Of a stretch of DNA of 64,000 bases, positions 17,979 through 26,631 are shown in pieces. The notes beneath the pieces were generated by a model. It was given only the letters and a program-made list of their open reading frames with translations, ran no database searches and was not told the DNA's origin. The translations under genes were made by a program, and so were the position numbers. Within the stretch, counting starts at the first letter, position 1. The number at the start of each line of letters is the position of its first letter. This DNA is from Rhizobium esperanzae (lineage in GTDB: Bacteria > Pseudomonadota > Alphaproteobacteria > Rhizobiales > Rhizobiaceae), in NCBI RefSeq assembly GCF_014197615.1, contig NZ_JACIFY010000015.1, positions 62,001 through 126,000 on the forward strand. Direction: 5' to 3'.

Positions 17979-18932
17979 TCACCCGCGGGAACGGTGGGGC
18001 AGCTCGGGGCTCTCCTTGCTCCACCGCAGCGGCAGGGCATCCGGGCGAAACACGATCTGTTCGGGCGTGAAACGCCACAGCCGTTCGGCCCGTTCAAAGG
18101 TGTCGACCTCAGGCGAATCCGGCAGCACCTCGGCCCGTCCCGTCATCTGCAGCATGTCGCCGGTTTCAAAGTCGATGAAAACAAGCCCGGCCTTCGGATT
18201 GACGATGAAATTGCCGAGGGTGTTGAAGAAGCGATTGCCGGCAAAATCGGGAATGGTCAGCACACCGTCGGCGCTGAGACGCACGAAGCCGGCATAACCG
18301 CCGCGATGGGAGACATCCGCCTGCCGCTCGCCACCGTCGCGATCGACATAGGAGGCGACGAAGAAGGTATCGACGCCCTCGATCATCCGCCGCATGCGAT
18401 CGTCGAGTTGACCGGAATAGAAGGGCGTCATCGCTGTCGGCATTTGGGGATCGCGGGCAAAGACGGACGAGCGAGGCTGGATATATTGGGGGCAATTGCC
18501 GAAGCTCTGACTGACGCGCACCCGGAAAGCACCGGCATCCGTCCTGCGGATCACGCCGTTCAGCCGGTTGCGCCGCCGGGTCTCGAGTTGGATGCCAAGC
18601 ATCGCGATCGCGTCGCCATCCCCCATGCCGGCATCGGCCGGATCGGCCGCATCACGCGACAGGTCGACATCAAGGAACTCCGGCGCCGGCGACGACATGA
18701 AGCCCGGTCGCCCGGCCCGAACCGTCGCCCAGACATCGCCTTTGGCATCGACGGCGCCGAGCACCAGGAAAGGCAGCATCGGAAAGAAAGCGCGATGCTG
18801 CTCCGGCATGGCCTTGCGGACGAAATTCCGTCCCGGCCCGTCCATGCGCTCGACGACGCCGACGCTGCGCTGCATGGCGAGTTCACCCTCATGCCAGGGC
18901 GAATTCACGTCCTGTCTCGTCTGCTCCAGCAT
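17979..18932 (-). CDS. FMN-binding split-barrel (pyridoxamine 5'-phosphate oxidase-like) protein
   Basis: A 317-residue flavin-fold protein. The start at 18932 is fixed by AAGGAGGG six bases upstream; the frame extends further but the added residues look non-coding. Two split-barrel-like halves are visible: residues about 35-140 (AFFPMLPFLVLGAVDAKGDVWATVRAG) and 190-300 (VDTFFVASYVDRDGGERQADVSHRGG, then NRFFNTLGNFIVNPKAGLVFIDFETGDMLQ). The second half matches pyridoxamine-oxidase-like proteins. It sits 61 bp downstream of a glutathione S-transferase gene, a common pairing in proteobacteria. Substrate unknown. Confidence 0.82.
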   Translation of the reverse strand: MLEQTRQDVNSPWHEGELAMQRSVGVVERMDGPGRNFVRKAMPEQHRAFFPMLPFLVLGAVDAKGDVWATVRAGRPGFMSSPAPEFLDVDLSRDAADPADAGMGDGDAIAMLGIQLETRRRNRLNGVIRRTDAGAFRVRVSQSFGNCPQYIQPRSSVFARDPQMPTAMTPFYSGQLDDRMRRMIEGVDTFFVASYVDRDGGERQADVSHRGGYAGFVRLSADGVLTIPDFAGNRFFNTLGNFIVNPKAGLVFIDFETGDMLQMTGRAEVLPDSPEVDTFERAERLWRFTPEQIVFRPDALPLRWSKESPELPHRSRG

Positions 18933-18993
18933 CGCAGACCCTCCTTGCGAACAATTTTGAGAAGCCGGGACGGCGACCCCGCCCCGACGAGTT

Positions 18994-19605
18994 TTATGCG
19001 GCAAGGCCGATCTTGGTCTTGCGGAAGCCGACGAAGCCCGGCAGCGCCTCGATGCGCGCAAGCCAGGCACGGATGCCTGGATAGGCCGAGGTGTCGACAT
19101 TGCCCTCCGGGGCGTTGGCGATGTAGCTGTAGAGGGCGACATCTGATATCACCGGTTTGTCGCCGAGCAGGAAATGACGGCCGGTGAGTTCCGCCTCGAT
19201 CAGCGTGAGAATGCGGTGCGCCCGGGCGATCACCTCGTCGGTGCGGAAATCGGCGCCGAAGACGGTGACCAAGCGGGCCGCACACGGCCCGTAGGCGATC
19301 TCGCCCGCGGCAACCGAGAGCCATTTCTGTATGCGCGCCGCAGCCAATGCCTCTTCCGGCAGCCAGTCGGTGCGGCCATACTTGCGGGCGAGATAGACGA
19401 GGATGGCGGAGGAATCGGCAATGACTGTGCCGTCGTCGTCGAGGACCGGCACCTGGCCGAATGGATTGAGCTTGAGAAACTCCGGCGCCTTGTGGGCACC
19501 TGCCGCCATGTCGACCTCGACCAGTTCATAGGGCACGCCAAGCAGCGACAGGAACAGGTGAGCCCGGTGCGAATGGCCGGAAAGCGGGTGATAATAGAGC
19601 TTCAT
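18994..19605 (-). CDS. Glutathione S-transferase
   Basis: A 203-residue GST. The N-terminal thioredoxin fold starts [20 protein letters not shown], contains the cis-proline region [13 protein letters not shown] and the glutathione-binding [14 protein letters not shown]. An all-helical C-terminal domain follows, with [12 protein letters not shown] as the N-capping region. The start at 19605 has AAGGAAACCATC upstream; the frame extends 19 further codons without support. The gene diverges from lysR with two nested inverted repeats between, so the LysR protein is its likely regulator. Confidence 0.92.
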   Translation of the reverse strand: MKLYYHPLSGHSHRAHLFLSLLGVPYELVEVDMAAGAHKAPEFLKLNPFGQVPVLDDDGTVIADSSAILVYLARKYGRTDWLPEEALAAARIQKWLSVAAGEIAYGPCAARLVTVFGADFRTDEVIARAHRILTLIEAELTGRHFLLGDKPVISDVALYSYIANAPEGNVDTSAYPGIRAWLARIEALPGFVGFRKTKIGLAA

Positions 19606-19681
19606 GATGGTTTCCTTCGGTCTTCCCGGTTGGGGGGATTGGCGATGGCCGCTTCGAACCATCTGCGGCGTAATTTATTGC

Positions 19682-19739
19682 CTTCCATAGGGAAGCAGTA
19701 GAATGCATATTCGGAAGGAATATTCTCAATTTATGGAAG
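19682..19739. promoter_or_regulatory. Nested inverted repeats in the GST-lysR divergent promoter
   Basis: An inner repeat ATATTC/GAATAT with a five-base spacer (19707-19723) is a LysR-type T-N11-A-like box. An outer pair, CTTCCATA (19682-19689) and TATGGAAG (19732-19739), flanks it. The region is AT-rich compared with its surroundings. This suggests a looping or dual-site operator for the adjacent LysR regulator. Confidence 0.5.
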
Positions 19740-19745
19740 GATAGC

Positions 19746-20651
19746 ATGGACCGCCTCGATGCCATGACCGTGCTTCTGGCCGTGGTCGAACAGGGCAGCC
19801 TGTCGGCCGCCGCACGGCATCTGCGCTCGCCGCTCGCAACCGTCAGCCGCAAGGTTTCGGAACTGGAAGCCCATCTGGGCGCCCGGCTGCTGCAAAGGAC
19901 CAACCGGAAGGTGGCGCTGACGGAGGCCGGCCGCTCTTATGTCGAGGCGGCGCGGGAAATTCTCGATCGGGTGGAAGAGGCGGAACGGGCGGCGGCCGGC
20001 GAATACAGCGCGCCGAAGGGCGAGTTGACGATGACAGCACCGATCGTCTTCGGGCGGCTGCATGTCTTGGCTGTCGTGGTGGATTTCCTGAAGGCCTATC
20101 CCGATATCAATCTGCGGCTGATGCTTGGCGACCGGCTGTCGAACCTCGTCGAGGATCATATCGATGTGGCGCTGCGGATCGGCAACCTGCCGGACAGCAA
20201 TCTCATCGCCATCAGGCTCGGCGCGATCCGCCGGACGGTCTATGCCAGCCCGGATTACCTGACGCGGCACGCCGCGCCGCGACATCCGGCCGATCTCAGC
20301 GCGCACGACTGCGTCACCTTCGAGGGCATGGCCTCGAAGGTGAGCTGGATTTTCGCCGAGGGCAAACGCGATCTCACCGTGCCGATCCGTTCACGGCTTG
20401 CCGTCAACACCGCCGAGGCTGCTGTCGATGCGGCGGTCGCCGGCCTCGGCATCACCCGGGTTCTTTCCTACCAGGCCGCCCGCGCCGAGACGGCAGGCCT
20501 GCTGGTACCGCTGCTTGCCGATTTCGAATCGCCGCCGGCGCCGGTGCATCTCGTCTACCCCGCGCAGGGATTGGTGCCGCTGAAATTGCGAGCGCTGCTC
20601 GATTTCGCCACGCCGCGCCTGCGCGCGACGCTGAATGGATCCAGAGCATAG
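19746..20651 (+). CDS. LysR-family transcriptional regulator
   Basis: A 301-residue regulator with an N-terminal winged helix (MDRLDAMTVLLAVVEQGSLSAAARHLRSPLATVSRKVSELEAHLGARLLQRT) and a periplasmic-binding-like effector domain (about 90-295) ending LRALLDFATPRLRA. It resembles the LysR subgroup often divergent from GST or quinone-reductase genes. GGAAGGA precedes the ATG. It is transcribed away from the GST gene. Confidence 0.92.
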   Translation: MDRLDAMTVLLAVVEQGSLSAAARHLRSPLATVSRKVSELEAHLGARLLQRTNRKVALTEAGRSYVEAAREILDRVEEAERAAAGEYSAPKGELTMTAPIVFGRLHVLAVVVDFLKAYPDINLRLMLGDRLSNLVEDHIDVALRIGNLPDSNLIAIRLGAIRRTVYASPDYLTRHAAPRHPADLSAHDCVTFEGMASKVSWIFAEGKRDLTVPIRSRLAVNTAEAAVDAAVAGLGITRVLSYQAARAETAGLLVPLLADFESPPAPVHLVYPAQGLVPLKLRALLDFATPRLRATLNGSRA

Positions 20652-20663
20652 TGCCGAAAAGCG

Positions 20664-21032
20664 TCAGGCGAGCTTGCCCTCTTCCGCCTTGTAGAAATAT
20701 TGGCTGGCGACCAGCCAGCCCTTCAGCGGCCGCAGCGGCGGAATGCAGGTGGCGAGCATGAACGGGCCGGTGACCAGAAGATGCACCCAGATCGGCGCCG
20801 AAAAGGCCACCTCCAGCCAGACGCCGAGCAGCACGCTCGGGATACAAGCAAAGCAGATGACGAAGAAAGCCGGTCCGTCGGCCGGATCGGCGAAGGAATA
20901 ATCGAGGCCGCAAGCCTCGCATTCCCGCCGCAACGTCAGGAAGCCCTTGAACATATGGCCCTGGCCGCAGCGCGGGCAGCGCCCCCTGACGCCGGTCTGC
21001 AGCGGAGGAAGCGGGGGAAATTCGGTCTCCAT
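20664..21032 (-). CDS. DUF983 membrane protein with zinc ribbon
   Basis: A 122-residue protein. The N-terminus has RGRCPRCGQGHMFKGFL and ECEACGLDYS, four cysteines in a zinc-ribbon arrangement, then FADPADGPAFFV leads into two membrane helices (about 55-75 and 80-100), the DUF983 layout. Function unknown; members are often near cytochrome oxidase genes, which is not the case here. Confidence 0.88.
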   Translation of the reverse strand: METEFPPLPPLQTGVRGRCPRCGQGHMFKGFLTLRRECEACGLDYSFADPADGPAFFVICFACIPSVLLGVWLEVAFSAPIWVHLLVTGPFMLATCIPPLRPLKGWLVASQYFYKAEEGKLA

Positions 21033-21316
21033 GATGATCTCGCCTTATTTTGCGTGGACATCGAGTCGATCAATGCCCAACATTGAATGCATACAATATA
21101 GCTACATTGCCTAGACATTGCCAGTCAACTCGTCAGAATGCCGCACACGTCCCGCAGCCGGCGGGCTGACCGCTGATTCCCACGCAGCATCAAGAGCCGG
21201 ACAGGCCCCGACACTTAAGCTGATAGAGAGAAACATGGTGACGGCGTTCAAAAGTCGCCGCACAAGGCGCTGGGCGCGACGGATGTGGCTGACGGTTCAG
21301 CAGTGAGGCTCGAACA
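21033..21316. other. 284-bp intergenic region
   Basis: It holds the DUF983 promoter region (AT-rich near 21055-21115) and the end of the MocR gene. A 23-codon ORF (21235-21306) encodes a very basic peptide with a weak GAGAG before its ATG; I do not call it a gene. Confidence 0.4.
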
Positions 21317-22720
21317 TCAGAAGAACGAGGCGGCCATCTCAGGCGGGCCTTCCAGGGCGTGGGCCATGAATTCCAGAGCGCCCTGCAGCTTCTCCCGGGT
21401 GATCGGGCCACCGAGGCAGATCCGCACGGCCTCGGGTGCTGCGCCCTCGACCGTGAAGGCGTCGCTTGCGACGACGCCGATGCCGGAGGAGCGCATGTGG
21501 CTGCCGAAGGTGGAGCGGGTCCAGCCATTGGCGAGCGGCAGCCAGATGTTGAAGCTGATCGGATCGGCACGGTAGCTGCCGGCCGGCAGCATGGCGGCGA
21601 CCATCTGCTGACGGGCGGCGGTTTCAGTGCGGATGAAGCGCAGGATCGCATCGGCGGTGCCGTCCTCGATCCAGCGGGTGGCGAGCGCCACGGTCAGCGG
21701 CGAGGCCATGACATTGTTGGCGCGCATGGCGCTGACGAAGGGCCACACCGCCTTGCTGTCGGGCGCCACGACATAGGCAAGGCGCAGGCCCGCGCCGATG
21801 CATTTCGCCAGTCCGCCGATGTGCCAGGTCAGATCGGGCGCCGTTGCCGCAAGCGGCGGCGGGCCGTCCGGCGGAATGAAGCCATAGGCATCATCCTCGA
21901 CGATCGGCAGGTGATATTTGCGGGCAACGGCCGCGATCTCCTCGCGGCGTTTGGCCGGGATGGTCAGCGTCGTCGGGTTCTGCAGCGTCGGATTGAGATA
22001 GAGCGCCTTCGGCTTCAATCTCTCGCAGGCCGCGGCAAAGGCGTCCGGCAGGATACCGTCCCCGTCCATCGGCAGACCGGCCAGATTGAGCCGCAACTGG
22101 GCGGCGATCGAGCGCATGCCGGGATAGGTGATGATTTCCGAAAGCACGGTTTCACCCGGTTTTGCCAGCAGGCCGAAGATCGCCAGCAGGGCCGGATGGG
22201 CGCCCGGTGTCACGAAAATCCGCTCCTGCGAGGGCTTGAGCCCGCGACGGTTGAGCCAGGCGGCGGCAGCCGCCTTGTCCATGCCGGAGCCGCCGAAACC
22301 CTGATAACGCAGAAGCGGAATGAGGCTCGCCGCCACCACCGACATGCCCTCGCGCATGCGAGCGGTCAGGTCCGGATCGTCGGGTTCCGGCGGCATGTTC
22401 ATCGAAAAATCGACGACGGAGACGCGGCGCGGATCGGGCGCGGCGTCGGCGCTGAAACCCTGGCGCTCCTTGTCCGCGCCACCGGTGACGAAGGTGCCGC
22501 GGCCGACGTGCGAATCGACAAGCCCGCGCTTCTGCGCCTCGACATAGCCTCTCGCCACCGTCGTGAAGTCGACATTCAGCCGCTTGGCGAGTTCGCGTTG
22601 CGGCGGCAGCCGGTCTCCAGCCACCAGATGGCCGCTGCGCAGATCCATTTCGATCACGTCGGCGATCGCCATATAACGGGGGCTGCTGCTGCGGCTGAGA
22701 TCGGGATGCCAGTCTTTCAT
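21317..22720 (-). CDS. MocR-type regulator (GntR domain fused to aminotransferase fold)
   Basis: A 467-residue fusion. A GntR winged helix (about 12-75: YMAIADVIEMDLRSGHLVAGDRLPPQRELAKRLNVDFTTVARGY) is joined to a fold-I PLP-binding domain. PLP motifs include FVTPGAHPALLAIFGLL, the aspartate loop IVEDDAYGF, and GGLAKCIGAGLRLAYV with the Lys that would form the Schiff base. MocR proteins use PLP-bound amines to control transcription. The start at 22720 is where the GntR domain begins. It diverges from the PDZ protein gene. Confidence 0.92.
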   Translation of the reverse strand: MKDWHPDLSRSSSPRYMAIADVIEMDLRSGHLVAGDRLPPQRELAKRLNVDFTTVARGYVEAQKRGLVDSHVGRGTFVTGGADKERQGFSADAAPDPRRVSVVDFSMNMPPEPDDPDLTARMREGMSVVAASLIPLLRYQGFGGSGMDKAAAAAWLNRRGLKPSQERIFVTPGAHPALLAIFGLLAKPGETVLSEIITYPGMRSIAAQLRLNLAGLPMDGDGILPDAFAAACERLKPKALYLNPTLQNPTTLTIPAKRREEIAAVARKYHLPIVEDDAYGFIPPDGPPPLAATAPDLTWHIGGLAKCIGAGLRLAYVVAPDSKAVWPFVSAMRANNVMASPLTVALATRWIEDGTADAILRFIRTETAARQQMVAAMLPAGSYRADPISFNIWLPLANGWTRSTFGSHMRSSGIGVVASDAFTVEGAAPEAVRICLGGPITREKLQGALEFMAHALEGPPEMAASFF

Positions 22721-22937
22721 GTCGTAATCCGCGTCAGTCTGATTGCTGATGAGATTGACTGTATATTGTTGCGTGGCGCCGCTGTCACCCCCCGCAAATT
22801 GGTAAAGTTCCGCCGCGTCACGGAGGCGATTGCGGCAAATTCCCGCGCTGCAGTCTTGCCGCCGCCCATCCATCTTCTTACTTATTCTAGGTGGAAGGCG
22901 CGGGCTTCCAGCCTGTCGCGCCGATCGGGATGAAAGC

Positions 22938-23843
22938 ATGAATATCGATCCAATCCTGCGGTCAGTCGTGGCCGTTCGTTCCTCCATTCCGGAAGATGCT
23001 TTCACGGCGGAGACGCTCGGCACCGTCCGGGAAGGCAGCGGCGTGGTCATTCGCGACAATGGGCTGGTGCTGACCATCGGCTATCTCATCACCGAGGCCG
23101 AAGAAGTCTGGCTGACCACCCAGGACGGACGCGTCGTTCCGGCGCACGCGCTCGCCTATGATCAGGAAAGCGGCTTCGGCCTGGTGCAGGCGCTGGGTGC
23201 GCTGAATGCGCCGGCAGTGGATCTCGGCGACGCGGCAAGCGCCAAGGCCGGTGATCCTGTCGTGCTTGCCGACGGCATCGGCGAATTCGTCGAGGCCAAC
23301 ATCGTCGCCCGGCAGGAATTTGCCGGCTACTGGGAATATCTGCTCGATGAGGCGATTTTCACGGCGCCGGCCCATCCTTCCTGGGGTGGTGCAGCGCTGA
23401 TCGGTTCGGACGGCAAACTCCTCGGCATCGGGTCGCTTCGCCTGCAAATGAGCCAGGGCGACGAAGTCGCCGATATCAACATGGTCGTGCCGATCGACCT
23501 TTTGACGCCGATCCTCGACGATCTGTTGAACCGCGGCCAGGTCAACAAGCCGCCGCGGCCCTGGCTCGGCGCATTCTCCGCCGAGAGCAATGGCGGCGTG
23601 GTGGTCATGAGCGTTGCCGAAGGCGGTCCGGCCGCTGAGGCGGGCCTGCGGCAGGGCGATATCATCTCGGAGATCCGCGACGAAGAGGTCGACGGCCTGG
23701 CCGATTTCTACCGCAAGATCTGGAGCAGCGGCCCGGCCGGCGCCGAAATTCCGATGCGCATCCTCAGGAACGGCCGGGAAGCCTGGCTGCGCATCAAATC
23801 CGCCGACCGCAACAGCTTTCTCAAGAAGCCGCAGTTGCAGTAA
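22938..23843 (+). CDS. HtrA-like PDZ protein with degenerate protease domain
   Basis: A 301-residue protein with the architecture of a DegP-like protease: a trypsin-like barrel (1-190) and one PDZ domain (about 205-290: VVVMSVAEGGPAAEAGLRQGDIISEIRDEEV). Aligned by eye to HtrA, all three catalytic positions are replaced: Tyr49 for His (TIGYLI against TNNHVV), Gly79 for Asp and Trp149 for Ser (PSWGGAAL against GNSGGPL). No signal peptide is evident, so it is probably cytoplasmic. The start is chosen by family fit; the ribosome site is weak. Activity is unlikely and a binding or adaptor role is inferred. Confidence 0.82.
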   Translation: MNIDPILRSVVAVRSSIPEDAFTAETLGTVREGSGVVIRDNGLVLTIGYLITEAEEVWLTTQDGRVVPAHALAYDQESGFGLVQALGALNAPAVDLGDAASAKAGDPVVLADGIGEFVEANIVARQEFAGYWEYLLDEAIFTAPAHPSWGGAALIGSDGKLLGIGSLRLQMSQGDEVADINMVVPIDLLTPILDDLLNRGQVNKPPRPWLGAFSAESNGGVVVMSVAEGGPAAEAGLRQGDIISEIRDEEVDGLADFYRKIWSSGPAGAEIPMRILRNGREAWLRIKSADRNSFLKKPQLQ

Positions 23844-23880
23844 GGCCGCACCACCATTCGGCCTTTGCCTGCATGGAATT

Positions 23881-24768
23881 CTATCGGCGGAGATCTCCCG
23901 CGATCCAGTCGATCACCGCCTTCACCCGTTTCGGCACGAACTGCCGCGATGGATGCACGGCATGGATCGGCAGGCTGTGCTTGCCCCAGTCGGCAAGCAC
24001 CTCGGTCAGCCGTCCGGCGGCGAGGTCTTCCTCCACCAGAACCTCAGGCGCGTAGACGATGCCGGCGCCCTCCAGCGCAGCAACGCGCATGGCTTCGCCA
24101 TTGTCGATACCGATATTGCTGCTGATCTTTGCCGCCAGCATCCGCCCATCCTGACCTTCGAAATGCCATTGATCGCGTGGGACGAGGTTGAGGCTCAGGA
24201 TGCAGCGATGCTGCTCCAATTGCTCTGGGTGGGTCGGCACGCCGTTCCTGTCGAGATAACCGGGAGAGGCGCAGCAGACGAAGCGATAAGTGCCGATCTT
24301 TCTGGCGATCAAGGAAGACGGGCGCAGATGCGCCACCCGAATGGCAAGGTCATAACCTTCCGAAATCATATCGACGTTCCGGTCGGTAAGACTGAGTTCC
24401 AGGCTGACAGCGGGATGCTGATTGGCAAAGCGTGCGATGGACGATGCCAGCCGCTTTACCCCGAGAGTGGTTGGGCCGCTGATGCGGAGGTGGCCGGATA
24501 TTTCGTGGTTCTGCGGGCCGGCGATATCATTCAACTGCTCCAGTTCATCGATGACCCTGCTTGCTCTCTCCAGAAACCTGACGCCGGTCTCGGTGAGCCT
24601 CTGGGTTCGGGTGGTGCGCTCGATCAGCTTGACGCCATAGTCCGTCTCCAAGGCCTGAATTCGCCGGCCAACCATGGCGGGCGACAGGTTGAGCCGCGTT
24701 GCAGCCTTGGCGAAACTGCCTGATGTCGCGACGGCGACGAAGGTCTTGAGATTGGTGAGATCGTTCAT
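23881..24768 (-). CDS. LysR-family transcriptional regulator
   Basis: A 295-residue regulator starting MNDLTNLKTFVAVATSGSFAKAATRLNLSPAMVGRRIQALE, a standard LysR winged helix, followed by an effector domain with HLRISGPTTLGVKRL and the terminal FVPKRVKAVIDWIAGDLRR. It diverges from the F420-type oxidoreductase gene across 102 bp and probably controls it. Confidence 0.92.
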   Translation of the reverse strand: MNDLTNLKTFVAVATSGSFAKAATRLNLSPAMVGRRIQALETDYGVKLIERTTRTQRLTETGVRFLERASRVIDELEQLNDIAGPQNHEISGHLRISGPTTLGVKRLASSIARFANQHPAVSLELSLTDRNVDMISEGYDLAIRVAHLRPSSLIARKIGTYRFVCCASPGYLDRNGVPTHPEQLEQHRCILSLNLVPRDQWHFEGQDGRMLAAKISSNIGIDNGEAMRVAALEGAGIVYAPEVLVEEDLAAGRLTEVLADWGKHSLPIHAVHPSRQFVPKRVKAVIDWIAGDLRR

Positions 24769-24870
24769 TCGATACTTTTATGCAATTATGTCTAACCATT
24801 CAATGCGATTAAAGATGGGATCTCGGTCGGCTATATCGGAGACATTCAATCTCACGAAGGAGACGACCAC

Positions 24871-25488
24871 ATGAAAACCGCCATTATCGGAACTGGAAAC
24901 ATGGGTGCCGGCCTGGCCCGTCGGCTGGCCGGAAAACGCGATCTCATCCTCGCATCCCGCAACGATGCCGCGGCAAAGTCGCTGGCAGAGGAGATCGGTG
25001 CTTCGAGCGCGCCGATCACGAGCGCCGTGGCGCAAGCCGACATTGTGGTGCTGGCGCTGCCTTATGCTTCGGCACTCGAGTTTGCCGGCGCCGCTGAACT
25101 GGACGGCAAGATTGTCATAGACATCACCAACCCGCTCAAACCTGATTTCTCGGGCCTGCTGTTCGGCCATGATACGTCGGCCGCCGAAGAGATCCAGCGC
25201 AAAGCCGGAGGCGCTAAGGTTGTGAAGGCGTTCAACACGATCTTTGCCGAGCTTTTTGCCGCCTCTCCCGATCAGACCGCCACTCTTCCGGTCTTCCTGG
25301 CCGGTGACGAAGATGCCGTCGAAACGGCCGCAGCGCTGGTCAAAGACGCCGGCTTCACTGTCGAGAAGACGGGATCGCTGGATGCCGCTCGTCTGCTCGA
25401 GCCCTTGGGCATGCTCAACATCCGCCTCGGTTACGGCTTGGGCCGCGGTACGGGCATCGCTCCGAAATGGGCTGCCGTGAACGCCTGA
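24871..25488 (+). CDS. NADP-dependent F420-type oxidoreductase-like protein
   Basis: A 205-residue Rossmann-fold protein. The N-terminus MKTAIIGTGNMGAGLARRL holds the GxGxxG nucleotide loop, then SRN as the NADP phosphate-binding turn. Conserved VLALPYASALE, VIDITNPLKPDFSGLL and VVKAFNTIFAELFA match the F420-dependent NADP reductase / YqeC-like family common in proteobacteria that lack F420. Substrate unknown. AAGGAG lies nine bases before the ATG. Confidence 0.88.
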   Translation: MKTAIIGTGNMGAGLARRLAGKRDLILASRNDAAAKSLAEEIGASSAPITSAVAQADIVVLALPYASALEFAGAAELDGKIVIDITNPLKPDFSGLLFGHDTSAAEEIQRKAGGAKVVKAFNTIFAELFAASPDQTATLPVFLAGDEDAVETAAALVKDAGFTVEKTGSLDAARLLEPLGMLNIRLGYGLGRGTGIAPKWAAVNA

Positions 25489-25668
25489 TGTGAGGACTGG
25501 CCTCGCTCATGCGGGGCCAGCCATTCGTGCTGGCCGGAAGGGCCGGCGGGCTGTTGTCGCGCGGGCCAACCGCCCCGCGGCGGGTCTCTTCGTTGACTTC
25601 GAAGAGCGGTTGAAAGATGGTGATGCCGCACTACCCCGGATCCGGCGTGTCATAGGAGTTGGCGGTCC

Positions 25669-26049
25669 ATGTTCGATCATATCTCGCTCGGCGTAAAAGA
25701 CCTCGAAAGAGCCCGTCGTTTCTATGATGCAGCGCTGGCGCCGCTCGGATATGAGCGGCTGTCCAATTCGGACAAGATGATCGGCTACGGCCCCGAAAAG
25801 GTCGGCCTCTGGGTGATGCAGGTCGAACAGCCTGTTCTTGCCGACATGCGATCCGGACTGCATTTCTGCTTCGTCGCCCCGAACGAGGCGGCGGTCGACG
25901 CCTTTTACGCGGCGGCAATCGCCTCCGGCGGCACGGATAATGGCGAACCAGGCATCCGGCCGGATTACGGGCAATTCTATTACGCCGCCTTCATCATCGA
26001 CCCGGACGGCTACCGCCTCGAAGCCTATTTCCACAAAGGCGAGCTTTAA
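25669..26049 (+). CDS. VOC-family (glyoxalase/bleomycin-resistance fold) protein
   Basis: A 126-residue single VOC module: FDHISLGVKDLERARRFYDAALAPLGYE at the N-terminus (metal-ligand His4), a middle GLHFCFVAPNEAAVDAFY, and YYAAFIIDPDGYRLEAYF at the end with a Glu ligand. Members of this subgroup are metalloenzymes or binding proteins of unknown substrate. AGGAG is ten bases upstream. Confidence 0.88.
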   Translation: MFDHISLGVKDLERARRFYDAALAPLGYERLSNSDKMIGYGPEKVGLWVMQVEQPVLADMRSGLHFCFVAPNEAAVDAFYAAAIASGGTDNGEPGIRPDYGQFYYAAFIIDPDGYRLEAYFHKGEL

Positions 26050-26113
26050 CAGGCCATCAGCGGCAAGCCGACTTGCCGCAGACCGGCCCTATCCAGCCCC
26101 TATCCGGCCAATG

Positions 26114-26500
26114 TCAGTAAGCCGATCCCGAGGGGTCGTTCAGATTGTGCCGCTCGGATCCCGCAAGCGGCGGATTGAAGACGCTGACAAGAATCAGATC
26201 CTGGTCGCGTCCGCCGCGCAGCAGATGTTTGTCATGCTTGTCGAGCACATAGATATCGCCCTGGCGGATCGGAAAGACAGTGCCCGCCATATCCTCCACC
26301 TCCCCCTCGCCGGCAATGCAATAGCAGGCTTCAAGATGCTGGCGGTATTCGAGAAGTGAGACGGTGTTGGCGCGCACGATCGTATGGCAAACGGTAAAGC
26401 CCATCCCGTCCTTTTCCGTCAGCAAACGATGGCTCGTTCCATTGCCCCATTCCACGAAATGGTCCGTGGATTCGACGTCCTTCAGGCTGCGCACGTACAT
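26114..26500 (-). CDS. ectC: Ectoine synthase EctC (orphan)
   Basis: A 128-residue cupin that cyclises N-gamma-acetyl-diaminobutyrate to the compatible solute ectoine. It starts at 26500 with AAGGAG six bases upstream. The core [19 protein letters not shown] and [20 protein letters not shown] is diagnostic. Residues equivalent to the iron ligands described for other EctC proteins are present: Glu57, Tyr84 and His92, plus His55, Trp18 and Arg25 near the active site. No ectA, ectB or ectD gene is in the window; the neighbours are a VOC protein and a divergent LysR regulator. Solitary EctC proteins are known in some non-producers. Confidence 0.9.
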   Translation of the reverse strand: MYVRSLKDVESTDHFVEWGNGTSHRLLTEKDGMGFTVCHTIVRANTVSLLEYRQHLEACYCIAGEGEVEDMAGTVFPIRQGDIYVLDKHDKHLLRGGRDQDLILVSVFNPPLAGSERHNLNDPSGSAY

Positions 26501-26631
26501 ACCGCTCTCCTTCTGTAAAAAATTTTGACATACTGCAGTTATGGAGATCTGCTTCACACAGTCATAGTCTCTTGATTTTCCTGCTTGGACAAATGATGAT
26601 TCCTCATCAAACAGGTAAGGAAAACTTACAG

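Noticed and set aside
18933-19142. 70-codon N-terminal extension of the split-barrel protein
   Set aside because: It overlaps the GST gene and is Arg/Ser/Ala-rich; AAGGAGGG before 18932 decides the start.
21235-21306. 23-codon ORF for a very basic peptide
   Set aside because: Only a weak GAGAG precedes the ATG and nothing else supports it.
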